Below are positions 1 to 6,404 of a stretch of DNA of 6,580 nucleotides, piece by piece. How positions within the stretch are numbered: the stretch's first letter is position 1; the number at the start of each line of letters is the position of its first letter. The notes under the pieces were generated by a model. It ran no database searches. It was not told where the DNA came from and was given only the letters and a program-made list of their open reading frames with translations. Source of the DNA: JAENVU01 sp031430375 (GTDB lineage: Bacteria > Actinomycetota > Acidimicrobiia > IMCC26256 > JAENVU01). A program made the position numbers and the translations under genes. Location: contig JANPBJ010000268.1 in the NCBI GenBank assembly GCA_031430375.1, positions 1-6,580 on the forward strand, in the 5' to 3' direction.

Positions 1-2400
1 CGCATCGTCGACATCGACCCCATCAAGTACGACCTCCTCTTCGAGCGGTTTCTCAACCCGGGTCGCAAGCAGATGCCCGACATCGATATGGACTTCGACT
101 CGCGGTCACGGGGCGACATGATCAAGTACGCCGCGCGCCGGTATGGGTCCGATCGCGTCGCGCAGATCATCACGTTCTCCACGATCAAGGCCTGCGCCGC
201 GGTACGCGACGCGGCGCGGGTGCTCGATTACCCCTACGTGGTCGGCGACAAGATCGCCAAACTCATGCCGCCGCTGATCATGGGTCGCGACACCCCGCTC
301 GCCGCGTGTCTCGACAAGAACCCGAAGTTCGAAGACGGCTACAAGATGGCCACGGAACTACGCGAGCTCTACGAGACCGACAAGGAAGCCAAGGATGTCA
401 TCGATGTGGCGCGTGGCCTCGAAGGGCTGCGTCGTCAGGACGGTATTCATGCGGCGGCCGTCGTGATCACCCGTGATCCGCTCACCGATTACCTCCCGAT
501 CCAACGCAAGCCCGAGCCGGGGACCCCACTCGAGGACTCGCCGATCGTCACGCAGTACGAGATGCATGGCGTCGAAGACTTGGGTCTGCTCAAGATGGAC
601 TTCCTCGGGTTGCGCAACCTCGACGTGATGGAGATCACGCTCGATCTGGTGGAGCAGGGCGGTCAGTCGCGGCCCGATATCGACAACGTTGCCCTCGACG
701 ATGCCAAGACCTTCGATCTCCTGCGCCGCGGCGACACGATCGGCGTGTTTCAGCTCGAAGGCGGACCGATGCGGTCGCTCCTCCGCTCACTCGAACCGTC
801 GAGCTTCGAGGATGTCGCCGCGTTGGTTGCGCTGTACCGGCCCGGGCCGATGGCCGCCAATATGCACACCGACTACGCGGATCGGAAGAACGGCCGCAAG
901 CCGGTGGCCTATGACCACGACGATCTCCAAGAGATTCTCGGCCCCACCTTCGGATTGATGATCTATCAAGAGCAGCTGATGCGGGTCAGCCAGAAGCTCG
1001 CCGGCTACTCACTCGAAGAGGCCGACAACCTGCGCAAGGCGACCGGCAAGAAGGACCGGGTGCTCATCGCCGCGGAACGCACAAAGTTCGTGGACGGCTG
1101 CGAGACCCAAGGGTATGGCCGACCCTTCGGCGAGAAGATGTTCGACATCGTCGAGCCGTTCGCCGACTACTCGTTCAACAAGTCGCACTCAGTGGGGTAC
1201 GGGCTCGTTGCCTACCAAACTGCGTACCTCAAGGCGAACTTCCCGCGCGAATATTTGGCCGCGCTGCTCACGAGCGTGAAGGGCGACAAAGACAAGTCGG
1301 CGATCTATCTCAACGAATGTCGCCAACTTGAGATCCCGGTGCTGGTCCCCGACGTGAACGAGTCGGCGATGGATTTCTCCGTGGTGTACCCACCCGACGC
1401 CGATGGGAATCCGGGGCCGGGCGCGATCCGTTTTGGTCTCTCAGCAGTGCGCAACGTGGGCGAGGGGGTGGTGGCCAAAATCATTGAGGCCCGTACCGCC
1501 GGCGGCCATTTCGTCGATTTCTACGATTTCTGCGAGCGGGTGGAGACCACCGCGCTCAACAAACGGACGATCGAGTCACTGGTGAAGGCGGGTGGATTCG
1601 ACTCGCTCGGGCATCCGCGCCAGGGGCTCTCACTGGTGTTCGAGGTGATTGTGGAACAGGTCCTCGCCCGTCGTCGCAAAGAGGCCGAGGGCCAGTTCGA
1701 CCTGTTCTCCACGAGCACCGTCATCGACGTTGCAGAGTTGGACGGCGGGCGAACGTCGATCCCTGATCAGGAGTTCGCCAAGACGCAGCGCCTCGCATTC
1801 GAGAAGGAAATGCTCGGGCTCTACGTCTCGGATCACCCGCTCATGGGGGCCGAGGGCGCACTGCGACGCCACACCGACGCCACCTTGTCCGAGCTCAAGG
1901 AGATGCGCGAAGGCGAGTTCCGTACCGTGGGTGGAGTCGTGACGACGCTCGCGAAGAAGTACACCAAGCGCGGCGATCTCATGGCCACGTTCGTGCTCGA
2001 AGACCTGGGTGCCGCGGTGGAGGTGATGGTCTTTCCCAAGACCATGGCGGTGTACGGCGAACTGCTCAGTGAAGACGCGATCGTCGTGATCAAGGGTCGC
2101 CTCGATACCCGCGAAGACACCCCCAAGGTCATCGCGATGGAGATCAGCCAACCGGACCTCGTGCTCGACGGCGCACCACCGATCCGGATCAAGGTGCGCC
2201 CCGGCGTGCTCACCGATGAGATGACCGAACGGTTGAAGGAGATTCTCTCGGAGCACCCCGGGGAGTCCCAAGTGTTCGTTCATCTCGAGTCGTTCGACAA
2301 GACCACCGTGGTGCGTCTCGGCGACGAGTTCTGTGTCTCCGATCGCAATGGGCTCTACGGCGAACTGCGGGTACTCCTCGGTCCCGACTGCGTCCTGTAA
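1..2400 (+). CDS. dnaE: DNA polymerase III alpha subunit (DnaE1 type), 5'-truncated by the window edge
   Basis: This is the catalytic subunit of the replicative DNA polymerase III. The frame is open from base 1 to a TAA stop, giving 799 residues; the family has about 1150-1190, so the N-terminal PHP domain and part of the palm lie upstream. The ATG at 73 is internal, because the preceding codons already encode conserved palm sequence (IDPIKYDLLFERFLNP). Numbering from the first codon, the palm motif PDIDMDF at 26-32 carries two catalytic aspartates (D29, D31), and the third is D200 in KMDFLGL. LYRPGPM at 278-284 and FNKSHS at 392-397 are fingers-region signatures. A helix-hairpin-helix follows at about 476-491. 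The beta-clamp motif QFDLF is at 565-569 (bases 1693-1707). An OB fold spans about 640-715, then a C-terminal domain. The QFDLF motif and overall pattern match actinobacterial DnaE1 rather than DnaE2/ImuC. No lesion or frameshift is visible. Confidence 0.97.
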   Translation, partial: RIVDIDPIKYDLLFERFLNPGRKQMPDIDMDFDSRSRGDMIKYAARRYGSDRVAQIITFSTIKACAAVRDAARVLDYPYVVGDKIAKLMPPLIMGRDTPLAACLDKNPKFEDGYKMATELRELYETDKEAKDVIDVARGLEGLRRQDGIHAAAVVITRDPLTDYLPIQRKPEPGTPLEDSPIVTQYEMHGVEDLGLLKMDFLGLRNLDVMEITLDLVEQGGQSRPDIDNVALDDAKTFDLLRRGDTIGVFQLEGGPMRSLLRSLEPSSFEDVAALVALYRPGPMAANMHTDYADRKNGRKPVAYDHDDLQEILGPTFGLMIYQEQLMRVSQKLAGYSLEEADNLRKATGKKDRVLIAAERTKFVDGCETQGYGRPFGEKMFDIVEPFADYSFNKSHSVGYGLVAYQTAYLKANFPREYLAALLTSVKGDKDKSAIYLNECRQLEIPVLVPDVNESAMDFSVVYPPDADGNPGPGAIRFGLSAVRNVGEGVVAKIIEARTAGGHFVDFYDFCERVETTALNKRTIESLVKAGGFDSLGHPRQGLSLVFEVIVEQVLARRRKEAEGQFDLFSTSTVIDVAELDGGRTSIPDQEFAKTQRLAFEKEMLGLYVSDHPLMGAEGALRRHTDATLSELKEMREGEFRTVGGVVTTLAKKYTKRGDLMATFVLEDLGAAVEVMVFPKTMAVYGELLSEDAIVVIKGRLDTREDTPKVIAMEISQPDLVLDGAPPIRIKVRPGVLTDEMTERLKEILSEHPGESQVFVHLESFDKTTVVRLGDEFCVSDRNGLYGELRVLLGPDCVL

Positions 2401-2450
2401 AAAACTCGTCCGCTCCGCCTGATGGCTCGTTCGCCCGTGCTCCGTCGGGT

Positions 2451-2492
2451 GGCAGTGGCGAGGGCTCGCTGCCTCGCTGCCCTCGCTGCGCC
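2451..2492. terminator. Imperfect hairpin after dnaE, possible terminator or processing site
   Basis: GCGAGGG at 2458-2464 is perfectly complementary to CCCTCGC at 2480-2486, with a 15-nt loop. The stem extends outward through two G-U pairs and one G-C pair to 2455/2489. After a bulged A at 2454, three more pairs follow (2451-2453 with 2490-2492). That is about 13 pairs in total. There is no U-tract after it, so it is not a classical intrinsic terminator. It lies 50 nt past the dnaE stop and before the next gene, which suits a U-less terminator or an RNA processing structure. Function is inferred. Confidence 0.35.
2465..2489. repeat. Three copies of CTCGCTGC
   Basis: CTCGCTGC occurs at 2465-2472, immediately again at 2473-2480, and after one base at 2482-2489. 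The repeats form the loop and right arm of the hairpin in the dnaE downstream spacer. The rest of the 134-nt spacer (2401-2534) is GC-rich and shows no gene I can support. A second, weaker pairing, CTCGG at 2492-2496 with CCGAG at 2504-2508, follows it. Confidence 0.6.
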
Positions 2493-2525
2493 TCGGGTGT
2501 GGGCCGAGTGTGAGCGGGCGAGCAA

Positions 2526-2531
2526 TAGAGT
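2526..2531 (+). promoter_or_regulatory. Putative -10 element (TAGAGT) for a leaderless transcript
   Basis: TAGAGT fits the actinobacterial -10 pattern TANNNT. It is followed by exactly 6 nt (2532-2537) and then the ATG at 2538. That spacing would place the transcription start on the A of the start codon, as in actinobacterial leaderless mRNAs. No Shine-Dalgarno sequence is visible before this ATG, which agrees. No good -35 hexamer is seen 16-19 nt upstream, so this rests on one short motif and its spacing. Confidence 0.35.
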
Positions 2532-2537
2532 CGTGTG

Positions 2538-2822
2538 ATGCAGGATCCGGAGGGTGTGCCGATCGAAGACCTGAACGTCGTCGACGATTTCGCCGATACT
2601 CCCATGGATCGACTGATGCGCTCCTGGCCGGGGGCGATGACTGGCGCAGCCATGACCGGCATGGCCAAGGGCATGGGCATGTGGGTCGAGCCCGAGGAGG
2701 TTGCGGTGATTCGCGAGGCCGGGGAGCCGCCGCCGGATCCCGACGATCCGATCGAAGTCTCGATCGATCCCGATCATCCCGAGAACACCCGCATCGTGTT
2801 TCGCGTGAGGCCTGACTTCTGA
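2538..2822 (+). CDS. Small acidic Met-rich protein of unknown function
   Basis: I do not recognise this 94-residue protein. The coding call rests on consistently GC-rich third positions and a balanced, acidic composition; the overlapping frames are Arg/Ser-rich shadows. I chose the ATG at 2538 over the adjacent in-frame GTG at 2535 because it lies 6 nt after a TANNNT-type -10 element. Three parts can be seen. Residues 1-30 are acidic and probably helical. A Gly/Ala/Met stretch at about 31-49 contains GAMTGAAMTGMAKGMGMW. The Pro/Asp-rich C-terminus carries a repeated DP pattern (DPDDP at 67-71, DPDHP at 77-81) and ends in a beta-like IVFRV segment. There is no signal peptide, no long transmembrane segment and no cysteine. 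Eight of 94 residues are Met, seven of them between 23 and 48. It follows dnaE on the same strand and may have its own promoter. Confidence 0.75.
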   Translation: MQDPEGVPIEDLNVVDDFADTPMDRLMRSWPGAMTGAAMTGMAKGMGMWVEPEEVAVIREAGEPPPDPDDPIEVSIDPDHPENTRIVFRVRPDF

Positions 2823-2830
2823 CTTCTGAC
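2813..2830 (+). repeat. TGACTTC tandem repeat over a stop codon
   Basis: TGACTTC is present at 2813-2819 and 2820-2826, then TGAC at 2827-2830. Because the unit is 7 bp, it places TGA in all three forward frames (2813, 2820, 2827). The copy at 2820 is the actual stop of the small Met-rich gene. Confidence 0.8.
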
Positions 2831-2870
2831 CCTGGCGATGGGGCGAGTCCCGGCGATCTTTGGCCCCCGT

Positions 2871-3608
2871 CTACGACCGGCTGATCAGGAGTCGATATCC
2901 CACGTCGAGCTCCGGGAGCGTGCGCAAGTGGCCGTACCGGTCATCCCACGCGCCTGACGCGAGGTCGGCCCCGAGACGATCCATCCCCGACGAAACCAAC
3001 GCTTGATCCATCGTCTGCATCGCTGACATCCCGGCGCGAACCTCAGGATCGAGATACGCCTCGGGCCGTGACCAGTACGCGCCGGTGAAACCGTCGGTGC
3101 AGTCGCGCGGAATGGGCACGGGTTCGACGATCGCGTCGAGCATCGTCGCCAGCTCGTCGATGCCCGGAACGTTGAAGTCGACCTGACTGATCATCTCGGG
3201 TAGGTAGTCGGTCGCGATCCACGGATAGGTGGCGGTGTCGAACGTGAACACGACGGTCCGACCGGCAACGCGCGCGAGCTCGGCAATGCCACCCGCCAGG
3301 TCTCGCCAGTGGTGAAGCGTGAGTACCGCGATCGCTGCATCGAATGCTCCGGAGGCAAACGGCAGGGCTTCGGCCATGCCACAGACCGACGGCGGCGAGT
3401 CGAGCCTCCGTTGCGCGAGCATCACCCTCGACGGCTCGAGCGCAACCACCGCGCGATCGCGCGGCTCGTACGACCCCGTTCCGGCGCCGACGTTGAGCAC
3501 CGTGTTCGCGTTGCCCAACGCTGCGTGAATCTGCGCCTCGATGCGCGAATCGGGAACCCGGGCGCGGGCGTACCCGCGCCCAATGTCGTCGTACAACGCC
3601 TCCGGCAC
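2871..3608 (-). CDS. Class I SAM-dependent methyltransferase (Methyltransf_11 type)
   Basis: This 245-residue cytoplasmic protein has the Rossmann methyltransferase core and probably moves a methyl group from S-adenosylmethionine to an unknown acceptor. The SAM-binding motif I is VLNVGAGTGS at 37-46. The acidic end of motif II is E58 in VALEPS. Motif III/IV is seen as MAEALPF at 78-84 and the GAFDAAIAVLTLHHW block at 87-101. The C-terminal half (about 125-235) is a variable substrate cap without motifs I can name. The GTG start sits 8 nt after the TAG of the upstream oxidoreductase gene, with a weak AGG ribosome-binding match overlapping that stop. No better start lies upstream in frame, so the two genes are probably one transcript. 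The substrate cannot be read from the sequence, and a link to F420-dependent chemistry is only suggested by position. Confidence 0.85.
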   Translation of the reverse strand: MPEALYDDIGRGYARARVPDSRIEAQIHAALGNANTVLNVGAGTGSYEPRDRAVVALEPSRVMLAQRRLDSPPSVCGMAEALPFASGAFDAAIAVLTLHHWRDLAGGIAELARVAGRTVVFTFDTATYPWIATDYLPEMISQVDFNVPGIDELATMLDAIVEPVPIPRDCTDGFTGAYWSRPEAYLDPEVRAGMSAMQTMDQALVSSGMDRLGADLASGAWDDRYGHLRTLPELDVGYRLLISRS

Positions 3609-3611
3609 GAG

Positions 3612-3627
3612 GTGACCTACGTGACCT
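3612..3627 (-). repeat. AGGTCAC short tandem repeat spanning a stop codon
   Basis: On the minus strand AGGTCAC occurs twice with a 9-nt period. The first copy encodes the last residues of the oxidoreductase (K-V-T). The second overlaps its TAG stop and supplies the AGG upstream of the methyltransferase GTG. Confidence 0.6.
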
Positions 3628-4468
3628 TTGCGATGACGTCATCCGCGAACCGGGAGAGCGCGTCGCGCAGGCCGGCCGCGTCGAACGCCAGTGGTGGGAT
3701 CACCACGCGGTCAACCCCTTCGTCCATCATGCGCTTCACGCCGTCGGCATCCATTGCGCCGCCACGGGTGACCTCGATGGCGCTGGGGTCGCGGCCGGCA
3801 TCGAGGGCCGCGGCCTCCATCGCGTCGCGTTGCTCCGCCCAGTTGCCCTTGCCCGGGAAGAACCCGTCGCCGAGTCGCCCGGCCCGGCGCGCCGCAGCCA
3901 GAGTGTGGCCACCGACCACAATCGGTACCGACGGTTGTGCGGGGTGGGGAAATGAGTTCGCGGCGCGCAAGGTGGTGTACTTGCCGTCGAAGTCGACTGC
4001 CTCGCCGGCCCACAGCGCGCGCATCACCGCCACACATTCGTCGGTGCGGGCGCCCCGCTCGGAGAACGGCACGCCGATCGCGTCGAACTCTTCTTCGAGC
4101 CAGCCCACGCCGATCCCGAGCGTGACCCGCCCGCCGGTCAGTGTGTCGAGGGTCGCTACTTCTTTGGCCAACACCACGGGGTTGCGCTGCGGCAGGATCA
4201 GGATGCCGGTCGCGAGGCGCAAGGTGGTGGTGTGTGCGCCGACCCACGTGAGCCACACGAGGGGGTCGGGGATCGGCGCGGTGTTCCCGCCCGGCATCTT
4301 TCCGTCCTTCGAGTACGGATATTCAGAGGCGTACCCGTCGGGCACGATCACGTGCTCGACGGTCCAAATCGATTCGATTCCCGTCTCCTCGCAGATCTGA
4401 CCGAGCTCGGCGGCAACCTCGGGTCTGCCGAATGGACCAATGTTGGCAAACAGCATTCCGAACTTCAT
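3617..4468 (-). CDS. LLM-class F420-dependent oxidoreductase, Rv2161c-like
   Basis: This 283-residue enzyme belongs to the luciferase-like monooxygenase superfamily, a TIM barrel that in actinobacteria usually binds F420 rather than FMN. Visible signatures are WTVEHVIVP at 35-43, the block from LATGILILPQRNP (85-97) through TLDTLTGGRVTLGIGVGWLE (107-125), a typical RGARTDE (138-144), and PIVVGGHTLAAARRAGRLGDG at 182-202. Together these resemble the Rv2161c subfamily (TIGR03619-like), whose substrates are mostly unknown. The ATG start is supported by a GAGAGG ribosome-binding site 5 nt upstream. The methyltransferase gene follows 8 nt after its stop. Upstream, an F420:NADP oxidoreductase gene diverges, which supports F420 as the cofactor. 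Whether it reduces or oxidises its substrate cannot be told; the F420 assignment is from family and context. Confidence 0.9.
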   Translation of the reverse strand: MKFGMLFANIGPFGRPEVAAELGQICEETGIESIWTVEHVIVPDGYASEYPYSKDGKMPGGNTAPIPDPLVWLTWVGAHTTTLRLATGILILPQRNPVVLAKEVATLDTLTGGRVTLGIGVGWLEEEFDAIGVPFSERGARTDECVAVMRALWAGEAVDFDGKYTTLRAANSFPHPAQPSVPIVVGGHTLAAARRAGRLGDGFFPGKGNWAEQRDAMEAAALDAGRDPSAIEVTRGGAMDADGVKRMMDEGVDRVVIPPLAFDAAGLRDALSRFADDVIAKVT

Positions 4469-4473
4469 GCAGT

Positions 4474-4479
4474 CCTCTC
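4474..4479 (-). promoter_or_regulatory. Ribosome-binding site GAGAGG for the LLM oxidoreductase
   Basis: On the minus strand GAGAGG is followed by 5 nt (ACTGC) and the ATG at 4468. It is the clearest Shine-Dalgarno sequence in the window and fixes the start of the oxidoreductase. The plus-strand genes lack comparable sites. Confidence 0.6.
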
Positions 4480-4503
4480 AGGAGGGTCGAGCGCGCGATT
4501 GTG

Positions 4504-4525
4504 GCGGGCCGACGGTGTGGCCCGC
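4504..4525. promoter_or_regulatory. Inverted repeat in the divergent intergenic region
   Basis: GCGGGCC (4504-4510) and GGCCCGC (4519-4525) are perfect 7-bp inverted arms separated by 8 nt. They lie between the divergent oxidoreductase and fno genes, 35 nt upstream of the minus-strand start and 45 nt upstream of the fno GTG. This could be an operator shared by both promoters, or a hairpin in the fno leader. GC-rich DNA produces such arms by chance fairly often. Confidence 0.3.
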
Positions 4526-4570
4526 GGCGCAGTTTTCAGCATGCCGGGCGCCACGTGCCAAGCTGCCCCG

Positions 4571-5221
4571 GTGAAAATCGGAGTGTTGGGAGCGACAGGG
4601 CCGGCGGGCAGGGGATTGGCGGCGCGGCTGAGCGATGTCGGTTACGACGTCCTGGCGGGATCGCGTGAGCGCGTGAAGGCCGAGCAAGTGGTGGCCGAAC
4701 TCGCTGCGGAATGGGGTGATCGCGTCTCGCGAATAACGCCGGCCAACAACCAGGCGGCGTGCGATGCCGACGTGGTCGTGCTGGCCGTTCACGCCGACGC
4801 GGCGCTCGCCACCGCCAAGTACTTCGCGGATCAGCTCGCGGGCAAGATCGTGGTGTCGATGGCCAACCATTTGGTGCGCAACGGAACCGAGTTCAACGCG
4901 GTGCTCCCACCCCACGGTTCTATTGCGAAAGAGATGCAAGCGATGCTCTGGCGGTCCGAGGTGGTGACTGCGTTCCACCTGGTGCCTGCGGCCGAATTCG
5001 CGAATCTGGACGAGAAGATGGAAAGCGATGTGGTGGCGTGCGGCAATGACGACACCGCGCGAGCCACGTTGATGGAGATCATCTCCGCGATCCCCGACTT
5101 GCGATCCTTCGACGGCGGATCGCTCGAGAACGCCGTGGGCATGGAGACGTTCGCGGCGGTGCTGCTGACCATCAACATCCGCCACAAGGTCCGGGCCGGC
5201 TTGCGGCTCTCGGGTTTCTGA
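4571..5221 (+). CDS. fno: NADPH:F420 oxidoreductase
   Basis: The enzyme transfers hydride between NADPH and coenzyme F420 in the cytoplasm, supplying F420H2 (or regenerating NADPH) for F420-dependent enzymes. From the GTG at 4571 it has 216 residues, close to the family's usual 210-230. It opens directly with the dinucleotide-binding strand VKIGVLGATGPAG (glycines 7, 10, 13). The GSR at 30-32 is the usual contact for the 2'-phosphate of NADP. The family-typical segment FHLVPAAEFANLDEK (135-149) is followed by VACGNDD at 155-161, and both align well with archaeal Fno as I recall it. An in-frame ATG at 4541 would add 10 residues unlike the family, so GTG is preferred. No Shine-Dalgarno sequence precedes either start. 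The stop lies 4 nt before mshC. The gene diverges from the F420-type oxidoreductase. The symbol npdG is also used. Confidence 0.92.
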   Translation: MKIGVLGATGPAGRGLAARLSDVGYDVLAGSRERVKAEQVVAELAAEWGDRVSRITPANNQAACDADVVVLAVHADAALATAKYFADQLAGKIVVSMANHLVRNGTEFNAVLPPHGSIAKEMQAMLWRSEVVTAFHLVPAAEFANLDEKMESDVVACGNDDTARATLMEIISAIPDLRSFDGGSLENAVGMETFAAVLLTINIRHKVRAGLRLSGF

Positions 5222-5225
5222 TCGC

Positions 5226-6404
5226 GTGAGCATCCACCTCTACGACACCGCCCGTCGGGCCGTGGTGCCCTTCGAGCCAGGTCCGCTCGTGAGTATGTAC
5301 GTGTGTGGCATCACGCCGTATGACTCCACCCACCTCGGCCACGCAGCCACGTACCTCACCTACGACCTCTTGATCCGTCGGCTCGAGTCGCTGGGCCACG
5401 AAGTCCACATGGTGCGCAACGTCACCGACGTGGATGATTCGATTCTGCCTAAGGCGCGTGAGCTCGGAATTCCCTACCTCGAGCTGGCCGAGCGAGAGAT
5501 TGCTCGCTTCCGGTCGGATATGGACGCGCTCGGGATGCGCCCGCCCTTGGCAGAACCTCGGGCCACCGAGACCATCGACGAAATCATCGGCATGGTCGGT
5601 CGTTTGCTCGACTCCGGTCACGCGTACCTCACCCACGGCACTGCATACTTCGACGTCTCAACGTTCGCCGCCTTCGGCGAGCTCTCGCACTACACCGAAG
5701 ATCAGATGGTGCGCCTCGCTCGCGCCCGGGGGGGTAATCCCGACGACCCGCATCGGCGGAACCCGCTCGATTTCGTGCTGTGGCAGCCGAGCCTCGCGGA
5801 TGAGCCCAAATGGCGTGCTCCGTTCGGGGTTGGCCGGCCGGGGTGGCACGTGGAGTGCTCGGCCATGGCGATGCAGGAGCTGGGTACCACGATCGATCTT
5901 CACGGCGGGGGAACGGACCTGATCTTTCCGCACCACGAGTGTGAGATCGCGCAGAGCGAAGCGCTCACTGGTCAGCCGTTCGTACGGCACTGGTTGCATT
6001 CGGCGATGGTCGCGTACGAGGGCGAGAAGATGAGCAAGTCGCTCGGCAACCTCGTGTTCGTGAGCGACCTGCGCCAGGTTGCTGATCCGCGCGGTATCCG
6101 ACTTGCGCTCATGCATCATCACTACCGCTCGGGGTTCGAGTGGCACGACACCGATATTCAGGATGGCAACGCACTCCTGCACCGGTTGGTGGCCGCAGCA
6201 TCCTGTGTCGACGGTCCCGATCCCGCGCCGTTTTCGGCGCGGTTCCTGGCGGCGCTCGACGACGACCTGGACGCGCCGAAGGCGCTCGAAGCGCTCGGAG
6301 AACTGGCGGACGCGGTCCTCTCCGGTGGTGCTGACACCACGGCTCCGGGCGCGTTGATCGAACTCGCCGCCCTGATCGGTGTGGACATCACGCTACCGTT
6401 CTGA
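5226..6404 (+). CDS. mshC: Cysteine:GlcN-Ins ligase of mycothiol biosynthesis
   Basis: MshC joins cysteine to 1D-myo-inosityl 2-amino-2-deoxy-glucopyranoside (GlcN-Ins) through a cysteinyl-AMP intermediate, the penultimate step to mycothiol. It is a class I aminoacyl-tRNA-synthetase fold related to CysRS. Here it has 392 residues, against about 412-414 for the mycobacterial enzyme and about 460 for CysRS. Signatures are MYVCGITPYDSTHLGHA at 24-40 (CysRS has GPTVYD and HIGN), the HIGH-type HLGH at 36-39, and KMSKS at 268-272. Zinc ligands C27, C211 and H236 correspond to mycobacterial C43, C231 and H256. T30, T67 and W207 match its cysteine-site residues. The CysRS anticodon-binding domain is missing and the protein ends ALIGVDI, as MshC proteins do. 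The N-terminus is about 16 residues shorter than in mycobacteria. The GTG start follows the fno stop by 4 nt without a ribosome-binding site, suggesting translational coupling. Confidence 0.93.
   Translation: MSIHLYDTARRAVVPFEPGPLVSMYVCGITPYDSTHLGHAATYLTYDLLIRRLESLGHEVHMVRNVTDVDDSILPKARELGIPYLELAEREIARFRSDMDALGMRPPLAEPRATETIDEIIGMVGRLLDSGHAYLTHGTAYFDVSTFAAFGELSHYTEDQMVRLARARGGNPDDPHRRNPLDFVLWQPSLADEPKWRAPFGVGRPGWHVECSAMAMQELGTTIDLHGGGTDLIFPHHECEIAQSEALTGQPFVRHWLHSAMVAYEGEKMSKSLGNLVFVSDLRQVADPRGIRLALMHHHYRSGFEWHDTDIQDGNALLHRLVAAASCVDGPDPAPFSARFLAALDDDLDAPKALEALGELADAVLSGGADTTAPGALIELAALIGVDITLPF

Noticed and set aside
73..75. ATG at 73 as the start of dnaE
   Set aside because: Conserved polymerase sequence continues upstream to base 1, so the true start is outside the window.
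1630..2283. Long minus-strand open frame inside dnaE
   Set aside because: It is antisense to highly conserved polymerase sequence and its His/Arg/Leu-rich translation resembles no protein; high-GC DNA often produces such frames.
2210..2680. Minus-strand frame bridging the dnaE end and the small gene
   Set aside because: It crosses coding DNA, spacer and coding DNA without any change in composition and shows no recognisable domain.
2823..2870. Bidirectional terminator between the convergent small gene and methyltransferase
   Set aside because: Only a 5-bp GGGGC/GCCCC pairing with an 18-nt loop and no U-tract is present.
3309..4400. 363-codon plus-strand open frame opposite the methyltransferase and oxidoreductase
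   Set aside because: The translation is Ser/Arg/Pro-rich low complexity, while the opposite strand carries two clear enzyme families.
4480..4486. AGGAGGG on the plus strand as ribosome-binding site for fno
   Set aside because: The nearest in-frame start, a TTG at 4499, is 12 nt away and would add a non-conserved N-terminus; the GTG at 4571 and ATG at 4541 are far too distant.
4552..4557. CACGTG palindrome before fno
   Set aside because: A 6-bp palindrome without extended symmetry is expected by chance in DNA of this composition.
5226..6404. Cysteinyl-tRNA synthetase
   Set aside because: The fold and HIGH/KMSKS motifs fit, but the protein is about 70 residues too short, lacks the anticodon-binding domain, and has the MshC-specific GITPYD and HLGH signatures.
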